A stretch of DNA of 64,000 bases from the NCBI GenBank assembly GCA_963842455.1, contig CAWJHE010000017.1:62001-126000 (forward strand), read 5' to 3'. The notes beneath the pieces were generated by a model. The model ran no database searches. It saw only the letters and a program-made list of their open reading frames with translations, and was not told where the DNA came from. Position 1 is the first letter of the stretch. Each line of letters opens with the position of its first letter. The position numbers were made by a program, and so were the translations under genes. Shown in pieces: positions 34,536 to 44,705 of this stretch. The stretch is from CAWJHE01 sp963842455. GTDB lineage: Bacteria > Chloroflexota > Anaerolineae > Anaerolineales > UBA4823.

Positions 34536-37146
34536 CTAAAGATCTTTTAAAAATTTACGCTTCCATTCGTACACTTTATTCAATGCTTCAATCGGAGATA
34601 GGGCATTAATATCCAATTCCTTTAATTCATCCAATAACGGATTTGTCTCCGGAAAAAGAGCCATCTGTCTTGGGGCTGAAGGGTTAATTTTGACAGCTTT
34701 TCCTGATGAGGACTCTAGCTGGCGCAAAATCTCCCCCGCCCTTTGAGTAACCGGCCGGGGCAAACCAGCCAGTTGGCCAACATGAATACCATAGGAACGA
34801 TCAGCACCGCCAGGGACTATTTTATGCAGAAAGATGACCTGACCATCCGCCTCGCTGACAGCTACGTTGTAATTACTCACCCCTGGAAGAAGTTCTGCCA
34901 GTTGAGTCAGCTCATGATAATGGGTCGCGAATAATGTCTTCGAGCGTACCCGCGGATGATTATGGATGTATTCAATCACAGCCCAGGCAATTGAAACACC
35001 ATCATACGTGCTGGTGCCACGTCCGATCTCATCCAGGATCAGGAGGCTGCGCGGGGTTGCGTGGTGTAAGATGTTTGCCGTCTCCACCATCTCAACCATA
35101 AAGGTAGATTGACCAGCATGGATTTCATCTTGAGCGCCCATGCGTGTAAAAATTCGATCCACTAAACCAATGCGCGCCGATCCCGCCGGCACAAAGCTGC
35201 CCACTTGGGCCATCAACACAATCAAGGCAGTCTGGCGAATCAAGGTCGACTTGCCAGACATATTCGGTCCTGTAATAATTCGCACTCGTTCGCCTTCCGA
35301 GAAGATCAGGTCATTAGGAACAAACCTTTCTCCTAGTAAGGTCTGTTCAACCACAGGATGCCGGCCATCACGGATATCCAGGATATCTTCTTCCATCACA
35401 ATCGGGCATGTGTAACCGCCTTGCACTGCAGCTTCTGCTAAAGCTGCTAACACATCCATTTGCGCCAACGCTTTAGATGTCGACAACATCAGCGCAGCTG
35501 ATTTGGCCAGCCGGCCGCAAATTTCCTGAAATAACCGCGCTTCAATTTCATGGATTCTATCTTCTGCATTCAACACCAGCGTCTCGTATTCCTTCAACTC
35601 CGGTGTGATATAACGCTCCGCATTAACTAATGTCTGTTTACGAATATACTCTTCGGGAGCGTGGCTTGCATTAGCTCTGGTAATCTCCAGGTAATATCCA
35701 AAAACTTTGTTGTAACCAACCTTCAGGGTTTTAATGCCGGTGCGTTCCCGTTCAACATTTTCCAGATTGGCTATCCATTCTCTGGCGTGTTTGGACCTTT
35801 CGATCACACCATCCAGCTCAGCAGAAAAACCGGGACGGATGACTCCGATGTTCTGCAAAGTTGACGGTGGGTCATCTTCTAAGGATTGCTCAAGAAAATC
35901 CTTTTCATCCTGGCAAAGGTGGAAATCCCGTAAAACTTTTTCCAACGCATCGCCGACATCAGAAAACAATGCTTTGATAGACGGCAAACGCACAAGTATG
36001 ATTCGTAAGCTCACCAGGTCTCGTGGCTGAGCAGACCCAGCGAGAATACGATTGACCAGACGTTCCAGGTCACCTAAAGATTTTAGGGCAGCTCTCAATT
36101 CCGTACGCAGCAAACCATTTTCGAAGAAGATCCGAACACCAGCCTGTCTTTGCTGGATTTGCTCAATATCGAGCAAAGGTTTATTGACCCATTGCCGGAT
36201 CAAGCGCTTACCCATCGGCGTAATACTGTGATCCAATACACCTAACAATGAAGCTTTAGCTGAGCTGCCCCGCATGGTTTCAGTCAATTCCAGGTTACGT
36301 CGAGTAGCAGCATCCAGAATCATGTAATCTGTTTGGTGATATGTGCTCAGACCGGTTAACAAGTTGAGGGCGGCTTGTTGGGTCTCGGCCAGGTATTGCA
36401 AAATGGCTCCCGAGGCCCGAATAGCCAGTCGCAAACCATGCAATCCAAAACCGTCTAATGAGCTAACAGAAAAATGTCTAAACAATTCTTCTTGACAGCG
36501 GCCCAATTCAAAACGCCAGGAAGGCCAGGTAGAGATATGTCCATCCGATTGATTGGATAACGTAACCGAATCTGGCAATAAAATTTCGGCCGGGTGTAAA
36601 CGGGCCAATTCAGCTCGAACAATTCCTTGGATATCTGATCCGACCAATTCTGTAGCCGCGAACTCTCCAGTCGTAATATCAACATAAGCAATTCCGGCTT
36701 TACCCGACTGGCTGACCATTGCCCCATCTTTTTCATCATCCACTTCGATGACCACACATGCCAGATAATTATTGGCATCACCCGGCAGCAAACCCGGTTC
36801 AACTATCGTACCTGGAGTCACCACACGGGTAACCTGGCGCGCGAAAAAGCCCTTTTACTGGCTGGTCGCCCACCTGTTCGCAAATGGCTACATGATGCCC
36901 TTTCTCTATCAGGCGGGCAAGATAATTTTCAGCCGCGTGATGTGGAATACCTGCCATCGGAATACGCACGCCTTTGGCAACATTCCGCGAGGTTAATACG
37001 ATATCTAATTCACGGGATGTAATTTCCGCGTCCTGATCAAAAGTCTCGTAAAAATCCCCCAACCTGAAAAAGAGAATCGCATTGGGGTACTGTCGCTTTA
37101 TTTCCAAATATTGTTTTCTAATCGGGGTCAGATCTTCGCTAGACAT
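34536..37146 (-). CDS. mutS: DNA mismatch repair protein MutS (frameshifted)
   Basis: MutS, 869 residues when repaired. The mismatch-recognition motif is in domain I (AILFFRLGDFYETF, Phe-x-Glu within GDFYE). Walker A is GPNMSGKSTLIRQTALI, Walker B ILDEIGRGTSTYDG, and the C terminus ends SPIEALNKVYEWKRKF as usual. The frame is lost at an A5 run (36844-36848); removing one base restores KGLFARQVTRVVTPGTIVEPGLL. ATG 37146 begins MSSEDLTPIRKQYLEIK. mutL is not nearby. A true break would give a mutator phenotype; an assembly error is likelier. Confidence 0.94.
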
Positions 37147-37280
37147 AATTCCATTCTATATATGGGCATCAAAATCGACAAGGCTTCAGTTTACGATGAC
37201 TTTCCTTTAAATCATAACACCATCCCAAGGAACAATGTCATATTTAAGGGATCAGGATATCACAAATTCTTCCAATTCAA

Positions 37281-37309
37281 TTGCTTTTTAGACAAACAAA
37301 GAATATAAT
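37281..37309 (+). promoter_or_regulatory. promoter of the sugar-type ABC ATPase gene
   Basis: TTGCTT, a 17-base spacer, then TATAAT. Predicted transcription start near 37316. The gene's ribosome site (AAAGGAG, 37337-37343) and ATG at 37352 follow within 40 bases. Confidence 0.75.
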
Positions 37310-37351
37310 ATGGTCACTATATTCCCGTAAACCGTGAAAGGAGAAAAACTA

Positions 37352-38452
37352 ATGGCAAGCGTAACATTCGATCATGTATACAAGCGTTTTGGTGATGTAA
37401 TAGCGGTCAATGACCTCAATATCGAGATTGCTGACAAAGAATTCCTGGTTCTTGTTGGTCCTTCTGGATGTGGAAAAACAACTGCATTACGTTGCCTGGC
37501 CGGTCTTGAGGATATCAGCGAAGGCAAGATTCTAATTGGAGACCAGGTTGTAAATGATGTCGCCCCTAAAGATCGCGATATCGCTATGGTATTCCAATCT
37601 TACGCCCTCTACCCGCATATGACCGTTTTTGACAATATGGCTTTCGGATTGAAGCTAAGAAAAACACCCAAGCAGGAAATCAAGACAAGAGTTGAAAATG
37701 CAGCAAAAATACTGGGCATTGAGCATCTCCTGGACCGCAAACCTCGACAGCTCTCCGGTGGTCAGCGACAGCGTGTGGCTGTTGGTCGAGCCATTGTGCG
37801 CGAGCCAAAAGTTTTCCTCTTTGATGAACCTCTTTCAAACCTGGATGCCAAATTACGCGTAGAAACCCGCGCAAATATCAGCAAGCTGCACCAACAACTT
37901 CAGACCACCTTTATCTATGTAACCCATGACCAGGTTGAAGCGATGACCATGGCCACACGGATTGCTGTTATCAATAAAGGCATCCTCTTGCAGGTCGATA
38001 CACCACAAACATTGTACGACAAACCTAACAACCTCTTCGTAGCTGGATTTATTGGCTCGCCGGCGATGAACTTCTTCTCTGCCCATATCCGTAAAGCCGA
38101 TGGCAGACTACATGTAGATGGCGGCTCATTCAACGTGCTAATCCCGGAAGATCGAGCCACCCCATACATGGCCTATGTAGACAAACCGGTTATCTTCGGT
38201 ATCCGCCCTGAAGATGTTCACAACCCAGAATTCGCTCGTCCAGGCATCATTCCACAGCTTGTGGACTCCACCGTTGATGTCACCGAATTAATGGGCAATG
38301 AAATCACGGTCTACCTGAAGACAGGCGAACAAGTTTTTGTCGCTCGTGTCGACCCGCGCTCTCGATACCACATCAACGACAAAGTCCAGGTTGTATTCAA
38401 CATGGACAACATGCATATCTTCGATCGGGACACCGAGCAAGCGATTCGTTAA
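37352..38452 (+). CDS. sugar ABC transporter ATPase, UgpC/MsmK/MalK type
   Basis: Carbohydrate importer ATPase, 366 residues. Walker A GPSGCGKTTALRCLAGLE, Q-loop VFQSYALYPHM, signature LSGGQRQRVAVGRAI, Walker B VFLFDEPLSNLDAKLR. A C-terminal TOBE/regulatory domain (residues 240-366) begins after GFIGSPAMNF and includes FGIRPEDVH. No permease or binding protein gene is near. ATPases of this type can serve several sugar importers, so this may be the shared one of the cell. It has its own promoter and a terminator (38479-38509). Confidence 0.94.
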   Translation: MASVTFDHVYKRFGDVIAVNDLNIEIADKEFLVLVGPSGCGKTTALRCLAGLEDISEGKILIGDQVVNDVAPKDRDIAMVFQSYALYPHMTVFDNMAFGLKLRKTPKQEIKTRVENAAKILGIEHLLDRKPRQLSGGQRQRVAVGRAIVREPKVFLFDEPLSNLDAKLRVETRANISKLHQQLQTTFIYVTHDQVEAMTMATRIAVINKGILLQVDTPQTLYDKPNNLFVAGFIGSPAMNFFSAHIRKADGRLHVDGGSFNVLIPEDRATPYMAYVDKPVIFGIRPEDVHNPEFARPGIIPQLVDSTVDVTELMGNEITVYLKTGEQVFVARVDPRSRYHINDKVQVVFNMDNMHIFDRDTEQAIR

Positions 38453-38478
38453 ACCATAACGCGTCTATCAATTCGTAT

Positions 38479-38509
38479 GCGTCTCCCGTTTTTCCAGGGA
38501 GACGCTTTT
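38479..38509 (+). terminator. rho-independent terminator after the sugar ABC ATPase gene
   Basis: Perfect 9-bp stem GCGTCTCCC / GGGAGACGC (38479-38487 and 38497-38505), 9-base loop, then TTTT. It separates the ATPase gene from gpmA. Confidence 0.87.
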
Positions 38510-38534
38510 AATAAACTGACAGAAAGGCACACTT

Positions 38535-39290
38535 ATGAACAAAGCATATACCTTGGTTTTACTCAGGCACGGTCAGAGCATCTGGAATCTGGAAAATCGA
38601 TTTACTGGTTGGACCGATGTCGGATTAACAGAACAAGGACGTCAAGAAGCTCACAGCGCAGGTAAAATCCTTAAAGCTTCCGGTTATACATTCAACTACG
38701 CTTACACATCTGTCCTTAAAAGGGCCATCCATACTTTGTGGATCGCCCTCGAGGAGATGGAATTAGAATGGATACCGGTTATTCGGGCCTGGCAACTAAA
38801 CGAGAGACATTACGGGGCTCTCCAGGGGCTTAACAAAGCAGAAATGGCAGCTAAGTTTGGAGATGAACAGGTAAAAATCTGGCGACGCAGCTACGCAACC
38901 CCTCCCCCTGAATTGGATGTTGATGATGAACGCCACCCGCGGTTTGACCCGCGTTATGCAGAACTTTCACCAGAGGAATTACCGCGCACCGAGTCATTAA
39001 AACTCACAGTAGAACGCATGATGCCATATTGGCACACCACGATCGCCCCTTCGGTGAAAGCTGGAAAACAAGTTCTGATCGCCGCGCACGGCAACAGCTT
39101 GAGGGCGCTGGTCAAGTACCTGGATAATGTTTCCGAAGCAGAAATCACCGAACTCAACATCCCCACCGGTGTCCCATTGGTCTATGAATTGGATGAAGAG
39201 CTTAAACCGATCAAGAGCTTCTACCTGGGAGATCCGGAAGAGATCAAGAAAGCCGCAGAGGCAGTTGCCAAACAAGGCACAACAAAGTAA
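38535..39290 (+). CDS. gpmA: 2,3-bisphosphoglycerate-dependent phosphoglycerate mutase
   Basis: Glycolytic phosphoglycerate mutase of the cofactor-dependent type, 251 residues. The phospho-histidine motif is LVLLRHGQSIWNLENRFTGWTDVGLTEQG (R11, H12), with WQLNERHYGALQG, the Glu in NERHYG, and the second His in LIAAHGNSLRALVKYLD. The insertion length and the RHYGALQGLNKAE segment separate it from short histidine phosphatases. ATG 38535 is preceded by AGAAAGG. Only about 25 bases separate it from the upstream terminator, so its promoter may overlap that region. Confidence 0.96.
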   Translation: MNKAYTLVLLRHGQSIWNLENRFTGWTDVGLTEQGRQEAHSAGKILKASGYTFNYAYTSVLKRAIHTLWIALEEMELEWIPVIRAWQLNERHYGALQGLNKAEMAAKFGDEQVKIWRRSYATPPPELDVDDERHPRFDPRYAELSPEELPRTESLKLTVERMMPYWHTTIAPSVKAGKQVLIAAHGNSLRALVKYLDNVSEAEITELNIPTGVPLVYELDEELKPIKSFYLGDPEEIKKAAEAVAKQGTTK

Positions 39291-39315
39291 CTTCACTTCT
39301 TGATTCAAGAAACTA

Positions 39316-39350
39316 AAAAGCGCTCAACAAAAATCTTGTTGGGCGCTTTT
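39316..39350. terminator. bidirectional terminator between gpmA and the DUF1461 gene
   Basis: Inverted repeat AAAAGCGCTCAACAA / TTGTTGGGCGCTTTT (39316-39330 and 39336-39350), with one G-T mismatch. A-run on one side and T-run on the other let it act for both converging genes. Confidence 0.85.
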
Positions 39351-39379
39351 GGTAGATCAGTACACAGATTCGTAAATTG

Positions 39380-40084
39380 TTATCTCTTCGGTTTGGCTCG
39401 AAGACCCAAAATCAACCCAACAACAAAAGCAAAAATCCCAACATAAATAAAAATATCGCGCCAGAAACGTTCGGGGAAAAGGCGGATGAGTGTATCACTG
39501 TAATAAAACAGCCAGGTTCCTGGCTCAAAGAAAACGTTGTGGAAAGCAACAAAGAACACGCCAAAACTGAGTAAAACTAACAATATGATTGCGCTGACGA
39601 AGATGACCGTTAACCAACCCCCACGAGCCAGGCCAAGCCGATATTCATATGCCCATTCTGCGCGCCAGGCCCAAACTCCAAGGGCAAAGAGGCCGCCCAG
39701 TGCGAAATACCATACCAGCAGTGTAATCTGAAGGGCAATTTGCACATCCACCATATGTTTCAATTCACGCTCGTTGTAAACAGGCGTTCCATCTTCAAAG
39801 CGCAGGTCACCTAAAAATGAAATATCTGCCGCATTGAGCAAATAATCCAGAGCAATGCGTGACCAATAGAGCCGGTCCTGTTTCGTAAAACCATAACGAT
39901 CTTCTGGAAATCCAGGCATACTATACTCAACGTTTAAGAAAGCCGGAGTCATCATCAAACGGACGCCCGTCAAAACGATAGCAATCGGCACCAGGATGGT
40001 CACAATCCATCCGAGGAATGAACGAGTCTTTTCGCCTGGCTGCATAGGATTCGTGTAGGTAGCTGTAGATCTAGGCATGATCAT
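39380..40084 (-). CDS. DUF1461 / Lit-like integral membrane protein
   Basis: Membrane protein of 234 residues, about four hydrophobic segments, of the TIGR01906/DUF1461 family. The segment FEDGTPVYNERELKHMVDVQ, and the family signature VAFHNVFFEPGTWLFYYSDTLIRLFPERFW, are diagnostic. One member, Lit of Enterococcus, transfers an acyl chain within lipoproteins to form lyso-lipoproteins; the conserved His in FHNVFF fits its active site. Whether this protein has that activity is an inference. It overlaps the upstream spermidine-synthase-like gene by ATGA and so is cotranslated with it. Confidence 0.82.
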   Translation of the reverse strand: MIMPRSTATYTNPMQPGEKTRSFLGWIVTILVPIAIVLTGVRLMMTPAFLNVEYSMPGFPEDRYGFTKQDRLYWSRIALDYLLNAADISFLGDLRFEDGTPVYNERELKHMVDVQIALQITLLVWYFALGGLFALGVWAWRAEWAYEYRLGLARGGWLTVIFVSAIILLVLLSFGVFFVAFHNVFFEPGTWLFYYSDTLIRLFPERFWRDIFIYVGIFAFVVGLILGLRAKPKR

Positions 40085-41640
40085 GGTCCTCTCAAAACAT
40101 CGACATCACCAAATAATACATAATTTAAAACCATCTGATTGGTCATCCATTCTACTGGAGCCCAATCATCTGTAAAGACAATCGTTGAATCCGACACGGG
40201 TTGTTGATGGATAACAAAGCGCTCAATTGCTGTGATCAACAATGGATGCGTATTCTCTTGAGTATAGAGAAACAAAAGGTTATCATACAGGTTCTGAATT
40301 TGAGTAGTCTGAACCGTAGCATAAACAATAGAATTGAAAGAGTTTGGCACATCCATTACATAAACGGATGGGAATACGCTGCGAATCGTTCCGACCAAGC
40401 CATCAACGAGGCTCCGGTCTGAAGGAGATCGTCCTACATTAATCACCATGACACCATCCGCATCCAAATGGTCATACACCAACTGAAAAAACTCGCGAGT
40501 TGTCAAATGCCAGGGGATATAAGGGGGCTGGTAAGCATCGATGCCAATAATTGAATAAGTGTGCTGGCTTTGAGCCAGACCCAGACGCCCATCCTGGGCG
40601 ATGGCAGTCAAATTGGGTAGATTCATCTCAAAAAAGGATTGTCCGACCTGGATAATCTCACCATCAATCTCATACCCATCGATAGGAATAGGGCCAAACA
40701 CTTCACTGGCCTGCCTGGCGACCGTTCCCGCTGCCAACCCAACAATCGCCATGTTTTTGACACGATCGGGGCTTACCTGGGGTTGGTTCAGAAAAGGCGC
40801 AGCCAGGAATTGTTCCCATGGACCTGCATAATCCAATTGTTCAGGATGCCAAACCGAATGCACACCCTGACCTTCGTTCAAACGCAGCAACCGGTATCCA
40901 TCGCTTTCTACCACCTGGATATAGTTATAAGCGGATTCTGACTCATATATTTGACCAGCAGTTGTTTTCAGGGGGCGTCCAGCCGTCAGAGCCGCAAAAA
41001 GTAACAATAGAATTAGCATCCAAAGGTAGCCCAGGGCATCCTTCTTTTTTCCTGCAATCCATAACCCGGTTAAAGCCACAACTAACAAGAATATACTAAA
41101 GAACATAAAGGTCAGGGTCGTACCCACCACCGGAATTAATACTAACACCGGCAAAAAAGTACCCACGAAAGATCCTAGAGTGGAAATGGCATAAATTTTT
41201 CCGGATATCTTGCCTGCTGTCGCTGCATCAGTAATCGCCAGGCGTATAGCAAAAGGAGAAATCGTTCCGAGTAACGTAATCGGTACACTAAACAGGATCA
41301 AAACCGCTGTAAATGAACCGATGAGTACCCCAAGCTGAAGTTGATCAAACGCATTTGAAGCTAAGGTAAGCACAGGTCGAGCTATAAGGGGCGCCAAACC
41401 GGCGGTGAAAGCTGCCCAAGCGATGATACGATACATAGTTTGAGGGTAAGGGGAACGGTCTGCCCACCAGCCCCCAATAAAATAACCGAGCGTTAAGTAT
41501 ATGAGAATCAAGCCGATAATACTTGCCCAAACCAAATTACTCGTACCAAAGGCTACACCTATCAACCGTGATGCCGCCAGCTCAATGGCTAAGGTCGTCA
41601 TTCCAGAAGAAAATACTGCAACGTAAAGATAACGATTCAT
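40081..41640 (-). CDS. membrane-fused spermidine-synthase-like protein
   Basis: Protein of 519 residues. The N-terminal half (residues 1-215) has six to seven hydrophobic segments similar to MFS/SpeE-fused proteins (MTTLAIELAASRLIGVAFGTS, GYFIGGWWADRSPYPQTMY, VPITLLGTISPFAIRL). The C-terminal half is an SAM-dependent Rossmann domain of the spermidine synthase type: VGLAAGTVARQASEVFG, IDGYEIDGEIIQVG, QDGRLGL, and the substrate-side YDVIVxD equivalent reads YSIIGIDAYQPPYIPWHL. True aminopropyl transfer is uncertain, since the usual YDVIIxDS is changed. It heads a two-gene unit with the DUF1461 protein. Confidence 0.82.
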   Translation of the reverse strand: MNRYLYVAVFSSGMTTLAIELAASRLIGVAFGTSNLVWASIIGLILIYLTLGYFIGGWWADRSPYPQTMYRIIAWAAFTAGLAPLIARPVLTLASNAFDQLQLGVLIGSFTAVLILFSVPITLLGTISPFAIRLAITDAATAGKISGKIYAISTLGSFVGTFLPVLVLIPVVGTTLTFMFFSIFLLVVALTGLWIAGKKKDALGYLWMLILLLLFAALTAGRPLKTTAGQIYESESAYNYIQVVESDGYRLLRLNEGQGVHSVWHPEQLDYAGPWEQFLAAPFLNQPQVSPDRVKNMAIVGLAAGTVARQASEVFGPIPIDGYEIDGEIIQVGQSFFEMNLPNLTAIAQDGRLGLAQSQHTYSIIGIDAYQPPYIPWHLTTREFFQLVYDHLDADGVMVINVGRSPSDRSLVDGLVGTIRSVFPSVYVMDVPNSFNSIVYATVQTTQIQNLYDNLLFLYTQENTHPLLITAIERFVIHQQPVSDSTIVFTDDWAPVEWMTNQMVLNYVLFGDVDVLRGP

Positions 41641-41965
41641 AAACCTTTCCTGATTTCACCTCTCCCGTGGAGATATTTGATGAAGTATAAATCTCACGAG
41701 ATGGAACATGTATTACTAGTTTACAGAAAACATTCCAACCACCAAAAGCCATACAAAGGATTGACCATGGTTCGGGTTGGCTGATTATATCCCAAATTTT
41801 TTTCGAAGGCCTGTGATTTGCACAACCCGAATATAAAGGGTTCACTTTCTTATTGATAGCCTCCTTGGTATAATTTATCAGCTTAACCGGGCAGAGATTC
41901 AATGTCAATCTATTCATGACCCATCTTCTTCCCACAATCCTAACCACTATCTCGATGGAGCACTT
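41641..41965. other. 325-base divergent intergenic region upstream of alaS
   Basis: It separates the membrane synthase-like gene (minus) from alaS (plus). On the plus strand it holds an extended -10 element TTGGTATAAT at 41865-41874. Minus-strand promoter elements were not clear. An open frame on the minus strand across 41582-42238 is not protein-like and overlaps alaS antisense. No T-box or other RNA switch was recognised. Confidence 0.5.
41846..41874 (+). promoter_or_regulatory. promoter of alaS
   Basis: Extended -10 (TTGGTATAAT, hexamer 41869-41874) with a weak -35 (TTTCTT, 41846-41851) at 17 bases. It is about 90 bases upstream of the ATG. Confidence 0.6.
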
Positions 41966-44698
41966 ATGACCCAGAAATTTATTAGCGGAGCTAAAATCCG
42001 TCAGGATTTTATCGATTTCTTTATTGAACAAGGCCACACCTATGTACCCTCTGCACCCCTGGTGCCAGGCGGAGATCAGACATTGCTCTTCACCAATGCG
42101 GGTATGGTCCAGTTCAAAGATATCTTTCTGGGCACTGACAAACGACCTTACGTTAGGGCGGCTAATTCGCAAAAATGCATGCGGGTAGCAGGAAAACATA
42201 ATGATTTGGAAGACGTGGGCCGTGATGATACACACCACACCTTTTTTGAAATGCTGGGCAATTGGTCATTTGGAGACTATTACAAACCAGAAGCCATTAC
42301 CTGGGCATGGCAGCTATTATGTGATGTCTGGGAGCTGCCAAAAGACAAGCTTTGGGTGACTTGCTTTAAAGACGAAAAAGACGAAATTCCCCAAGATAAC
42401 GAAGCTGCCACAGAGTGGAGTAAACAACCAGGTATTGATCCATCTCATATTCTTTTTTTTGGTCGAAAAGATAATTTCTGGGAAATGGCGGAAACCGGTC
42501 CCTGCGGTCCATGCAGTGAAATTCATATCGATCGCGGTCCATCTTTCTGCGATAAGCAAGCTATTGCCGGCCATATCTGCCAGGTAAATGGCGACTGTGC
42601 ACGCTTCCTGGAATTATGGAACCTGGTTTTCATTCAATACAACCGGCTAAGCCCCACTCAGCTTGAGCCGCTGCCATCCAAGCATGTAGATACCGGCATG
42701 GGATTTGAACGAATTGTGTCTGTTTTACAAAACACAAATTCAAACTACAGGACAGATTTATTCATGCCTCTTCTCAATGCTATCCGGTCACTCACCGGTC
42801 ATAACGATGATGAATTTGAAGCCAATATCACCCCTTACCGGGTCATTGCAGACCACACCCGCTCCGCCACTTTCTTGATCGCCGATGGCGTAGTGCCGGG
42901 GAATTTGGGTAGAAATTATGTTTGCCGGATGATCATTCGCAGAGCTGCACGCTTTGGCGGAAAAATCGGTCTCCACAAGCCCTTCCTGGCCGAAGTGGCT
43001 CAGAAGGTCATTGAAAATTACGGAGAATTTTATCCGGAGCTGGTGCGCAACCGGTCTGCGATTTTGTCTAATCTAACTCGTGAAGAAGAGCGTTTTCAAC
43101 GCACTGTTGAAAGCGGTGTTGCCAAGTTGGAGAATCTACTAACCAGGTTAATTTCCAAAGGTGAGAATATCCTGCAAGGCGACCTGGCTTTCGACCTGTA
43201 CGCAACCTATGGTTTGCCTCTGGAGATCACTCGCGATATTGCCAAAGAACAAAATCTGGCTGTCGACGAGATCGGATTTCACCAGGCGATGGAACAGCAC
43301 CGCATCGCTTCGGGAGCAGGTGAGGTATTTGGTACCATGGGCGGAGAGGATGTTGAGGTCTATCGCAATATTCTGCGAGAGTTGCAAGACCAGGGTATTT
43401 TGGATGCAGATGGCGTTCATTACAATCCCTATCAACTCTTTGAGACAGAACAACCCTTGTTAGCTTTGCTCAAGGATGGTAAAAGCATCTCCCAGGCAAA
43501 ACCAGGCGATCAAATCGAGGTGTTGCTCCCTGAAACAGGCTTTTATGTGGAGTCTGGTGGTCAGGTATCTGATACTGGTAGAATTTTCAGCCCTGCCGCT
43601 GGTTGGAAAATCGAGGTTGTGAGTATGCGGAAACCCGCAGCAGGAGTTATCGTTCATCTTGGAAAGGTTCAGCAAGGAGAACCCAAGGTTAACGACCAGG
43701 CTATTGCACAGGTCGATTCCCAACGGCGCAAAGACATTATGCGCAATCACACCGCCACGCATTTGCTGCATGCTGAGTTAAGATCAGTTTTGGGCGAGCA
43801 TGCCCGCCAGGCAGGCTCTTTGGTTGCTCCTGATCGATTGCGATTTGACTTCACCCACCCCCAACCCGTCACCCTGGATCAGTTAGAAAAAATCGAAGCA
43901 GGTGTGAATCGTGCAATTCTCAGCAACTATAAACTGAATATAGCTTACAAACCTTTGGAGCAAGCCATAGAAGAAGGTGCAATGGCCCTTTTTGGTGAAA
44001 AGTATGCGTCTACGGTGCGCAATATCACCATCGGAGCATCACTTTCTAACGAATTATGCGGTGGCACTCATGTTGAGGAGACTGGCGACATTGGTATTTT
44101 TCTTATCACCAGCGAAGGCAGCACCGCAGCCGGCATCCGTCGAATTGAAGCAGTTTCCGGTTGGCGCGCCTACGAGCTAATCCAGAAACGGTTCCAGATA
44201 ATCAAGAACATCTCCCTGATGCTGGGTGTTGCCCCTGAAGAAATTCCGCACAAAGCAACAGAAATCCTGGAGGCGCTCAACACTGCCAGGAAAGAAATTT
44301 CTGACCTTCGTCACGAACTGGCCAGCAAAGAGTTTATTCAACACCTGGTCTCAGTGCAAACCATCAAAGGTGTACCGGTTTTAGCTGCCAGTCTGCCTGG
44401 AGCGGATATTGACACGCTAAGAGAGATGACCGATCGTTTTCGTCAAAAGTACCCTACCGGCGTAGCGGTATTAGCTACAGTCAGCAAGGATGAACGTCCA
44501 ATCGTGATTGCCACAATCACCGAAGACCTGGTCCAACGTGGCTTGCATGCTGGTGATCTGGTTAAACATATTGCCCAACCATTAGGTGGTAGTGGAGGCG
44601 GCCGGCCCACCCTGGCACAAGCAGGTGGAAAAGATGCCAGCCAGCTTGACAAAGCGCTATTTATGGCCAGGCAATGGGTAGAGGAACATCTAAAATAG
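41966..44698 (+). CDS. alaS: alanyl-tRNA synthetase
   Basis: AlaRS, 910 residues. The N-terminal class II catalytic domain begins IRQDFIDFFIEQGHTYVPSAPLVP, with motif 2 around FTNAGMVQFKDIFLG and KCMRVAGKHNDLEDVGRDDTHHTFFEMLGNWSFGDY. The editing domain has the zinc motif HTATHLLHAELRSVLG (HxxxH) and CGGTHVEETGDIGIF (C...H). The C-Ala domain ends with GGSGGGRPTLAQAGGKDAS. ATG 41966 follows ATGGAGCACTT. The membrane glycosyltransferase gene begins 7 bases after the stop, so readthrough into the sugar genes is likely. Confidence 0.97.
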   Translation: MTQKFISGAKIRQDFIDFFIEQGHTYVPSAPLVPGGDQTLLFTNAGMVQFKDIFLGTDKRPYVRAANSQKCMRVAGKHNDLEDVGRDDTHHTFFEMLGNWSFGDYYKPEAITWAWQLLCDVWELPKDKLWVTCFKDEKDEIPQDNEAATEWSKQPGIDPSHILFFGRKDNFWEMAETGPCGPCSEIHIDRGPSFCDKQAIAGHICQVNGDCARFLELWNLVFIQYNRLSPTQLEPLPSKHVDTGMGFERIVSVLQNTNSNYRTDLFMPLLNAIRSLTGHNDDEFEANITPYRVIADHTRSATFLIADGVVPGNLGRNYVCRMIIRRAARFGGKIGLHKPFLAEVAQKVIENYGEFYPELVRNRSAILSNLTREEERFQRTVESGVAKLENLLTRLISKGENILQGDLAFDLYATYGLPLEITRDIAKEQNLAVDEIGFHQAMEQHRIASGAGEVFGTMGGEDVEVYRNILRELQDQGILDADGVHYNPYQLFETEQPLLALLKDGKSISQAKPGDQIEVLLPETGFYVESGGQVSDTGRIFSPAAGWKIEVVSMRKPAAGVIVHLGKVQQGEPKVNDQAIAQVDSQRRKDIMRNHTATHLLHAELRSVLGEHARQAGSLVAPDRLRFDFTHPQPVTLDQLEKIEAGVNRAILSNYKLNIAYKPLEQAIEEGAMALFGEKYASTVRNITIGASLSNELCGGTHVEETGDIGIFLITSEGSTAAGIRRIEAVSGWRAYELIQKRFQIIKNISLMLGVAPEEIPHKATEILEALNTARKEISDLRHELASKEFIQHLVSVQTIKGVPVLAASLPGADIDTLREMTDRFRQKYPTGVAVLATVSKDERPIVIATITEDLVQRGLHAGDLVKHIAQPLGGSGGGRPTLAQAGGKDASQLDKALFMARQWVEEHLK

Positions 44699-44705
44699 AC
44701 GTCTT

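Noticed and set aside
41582..42238. 218-codon open frame on the minus strand
   Set aside because: It is antisense to the alaS start and overlaps the membrane synthase gene; the composition is not protein-like.
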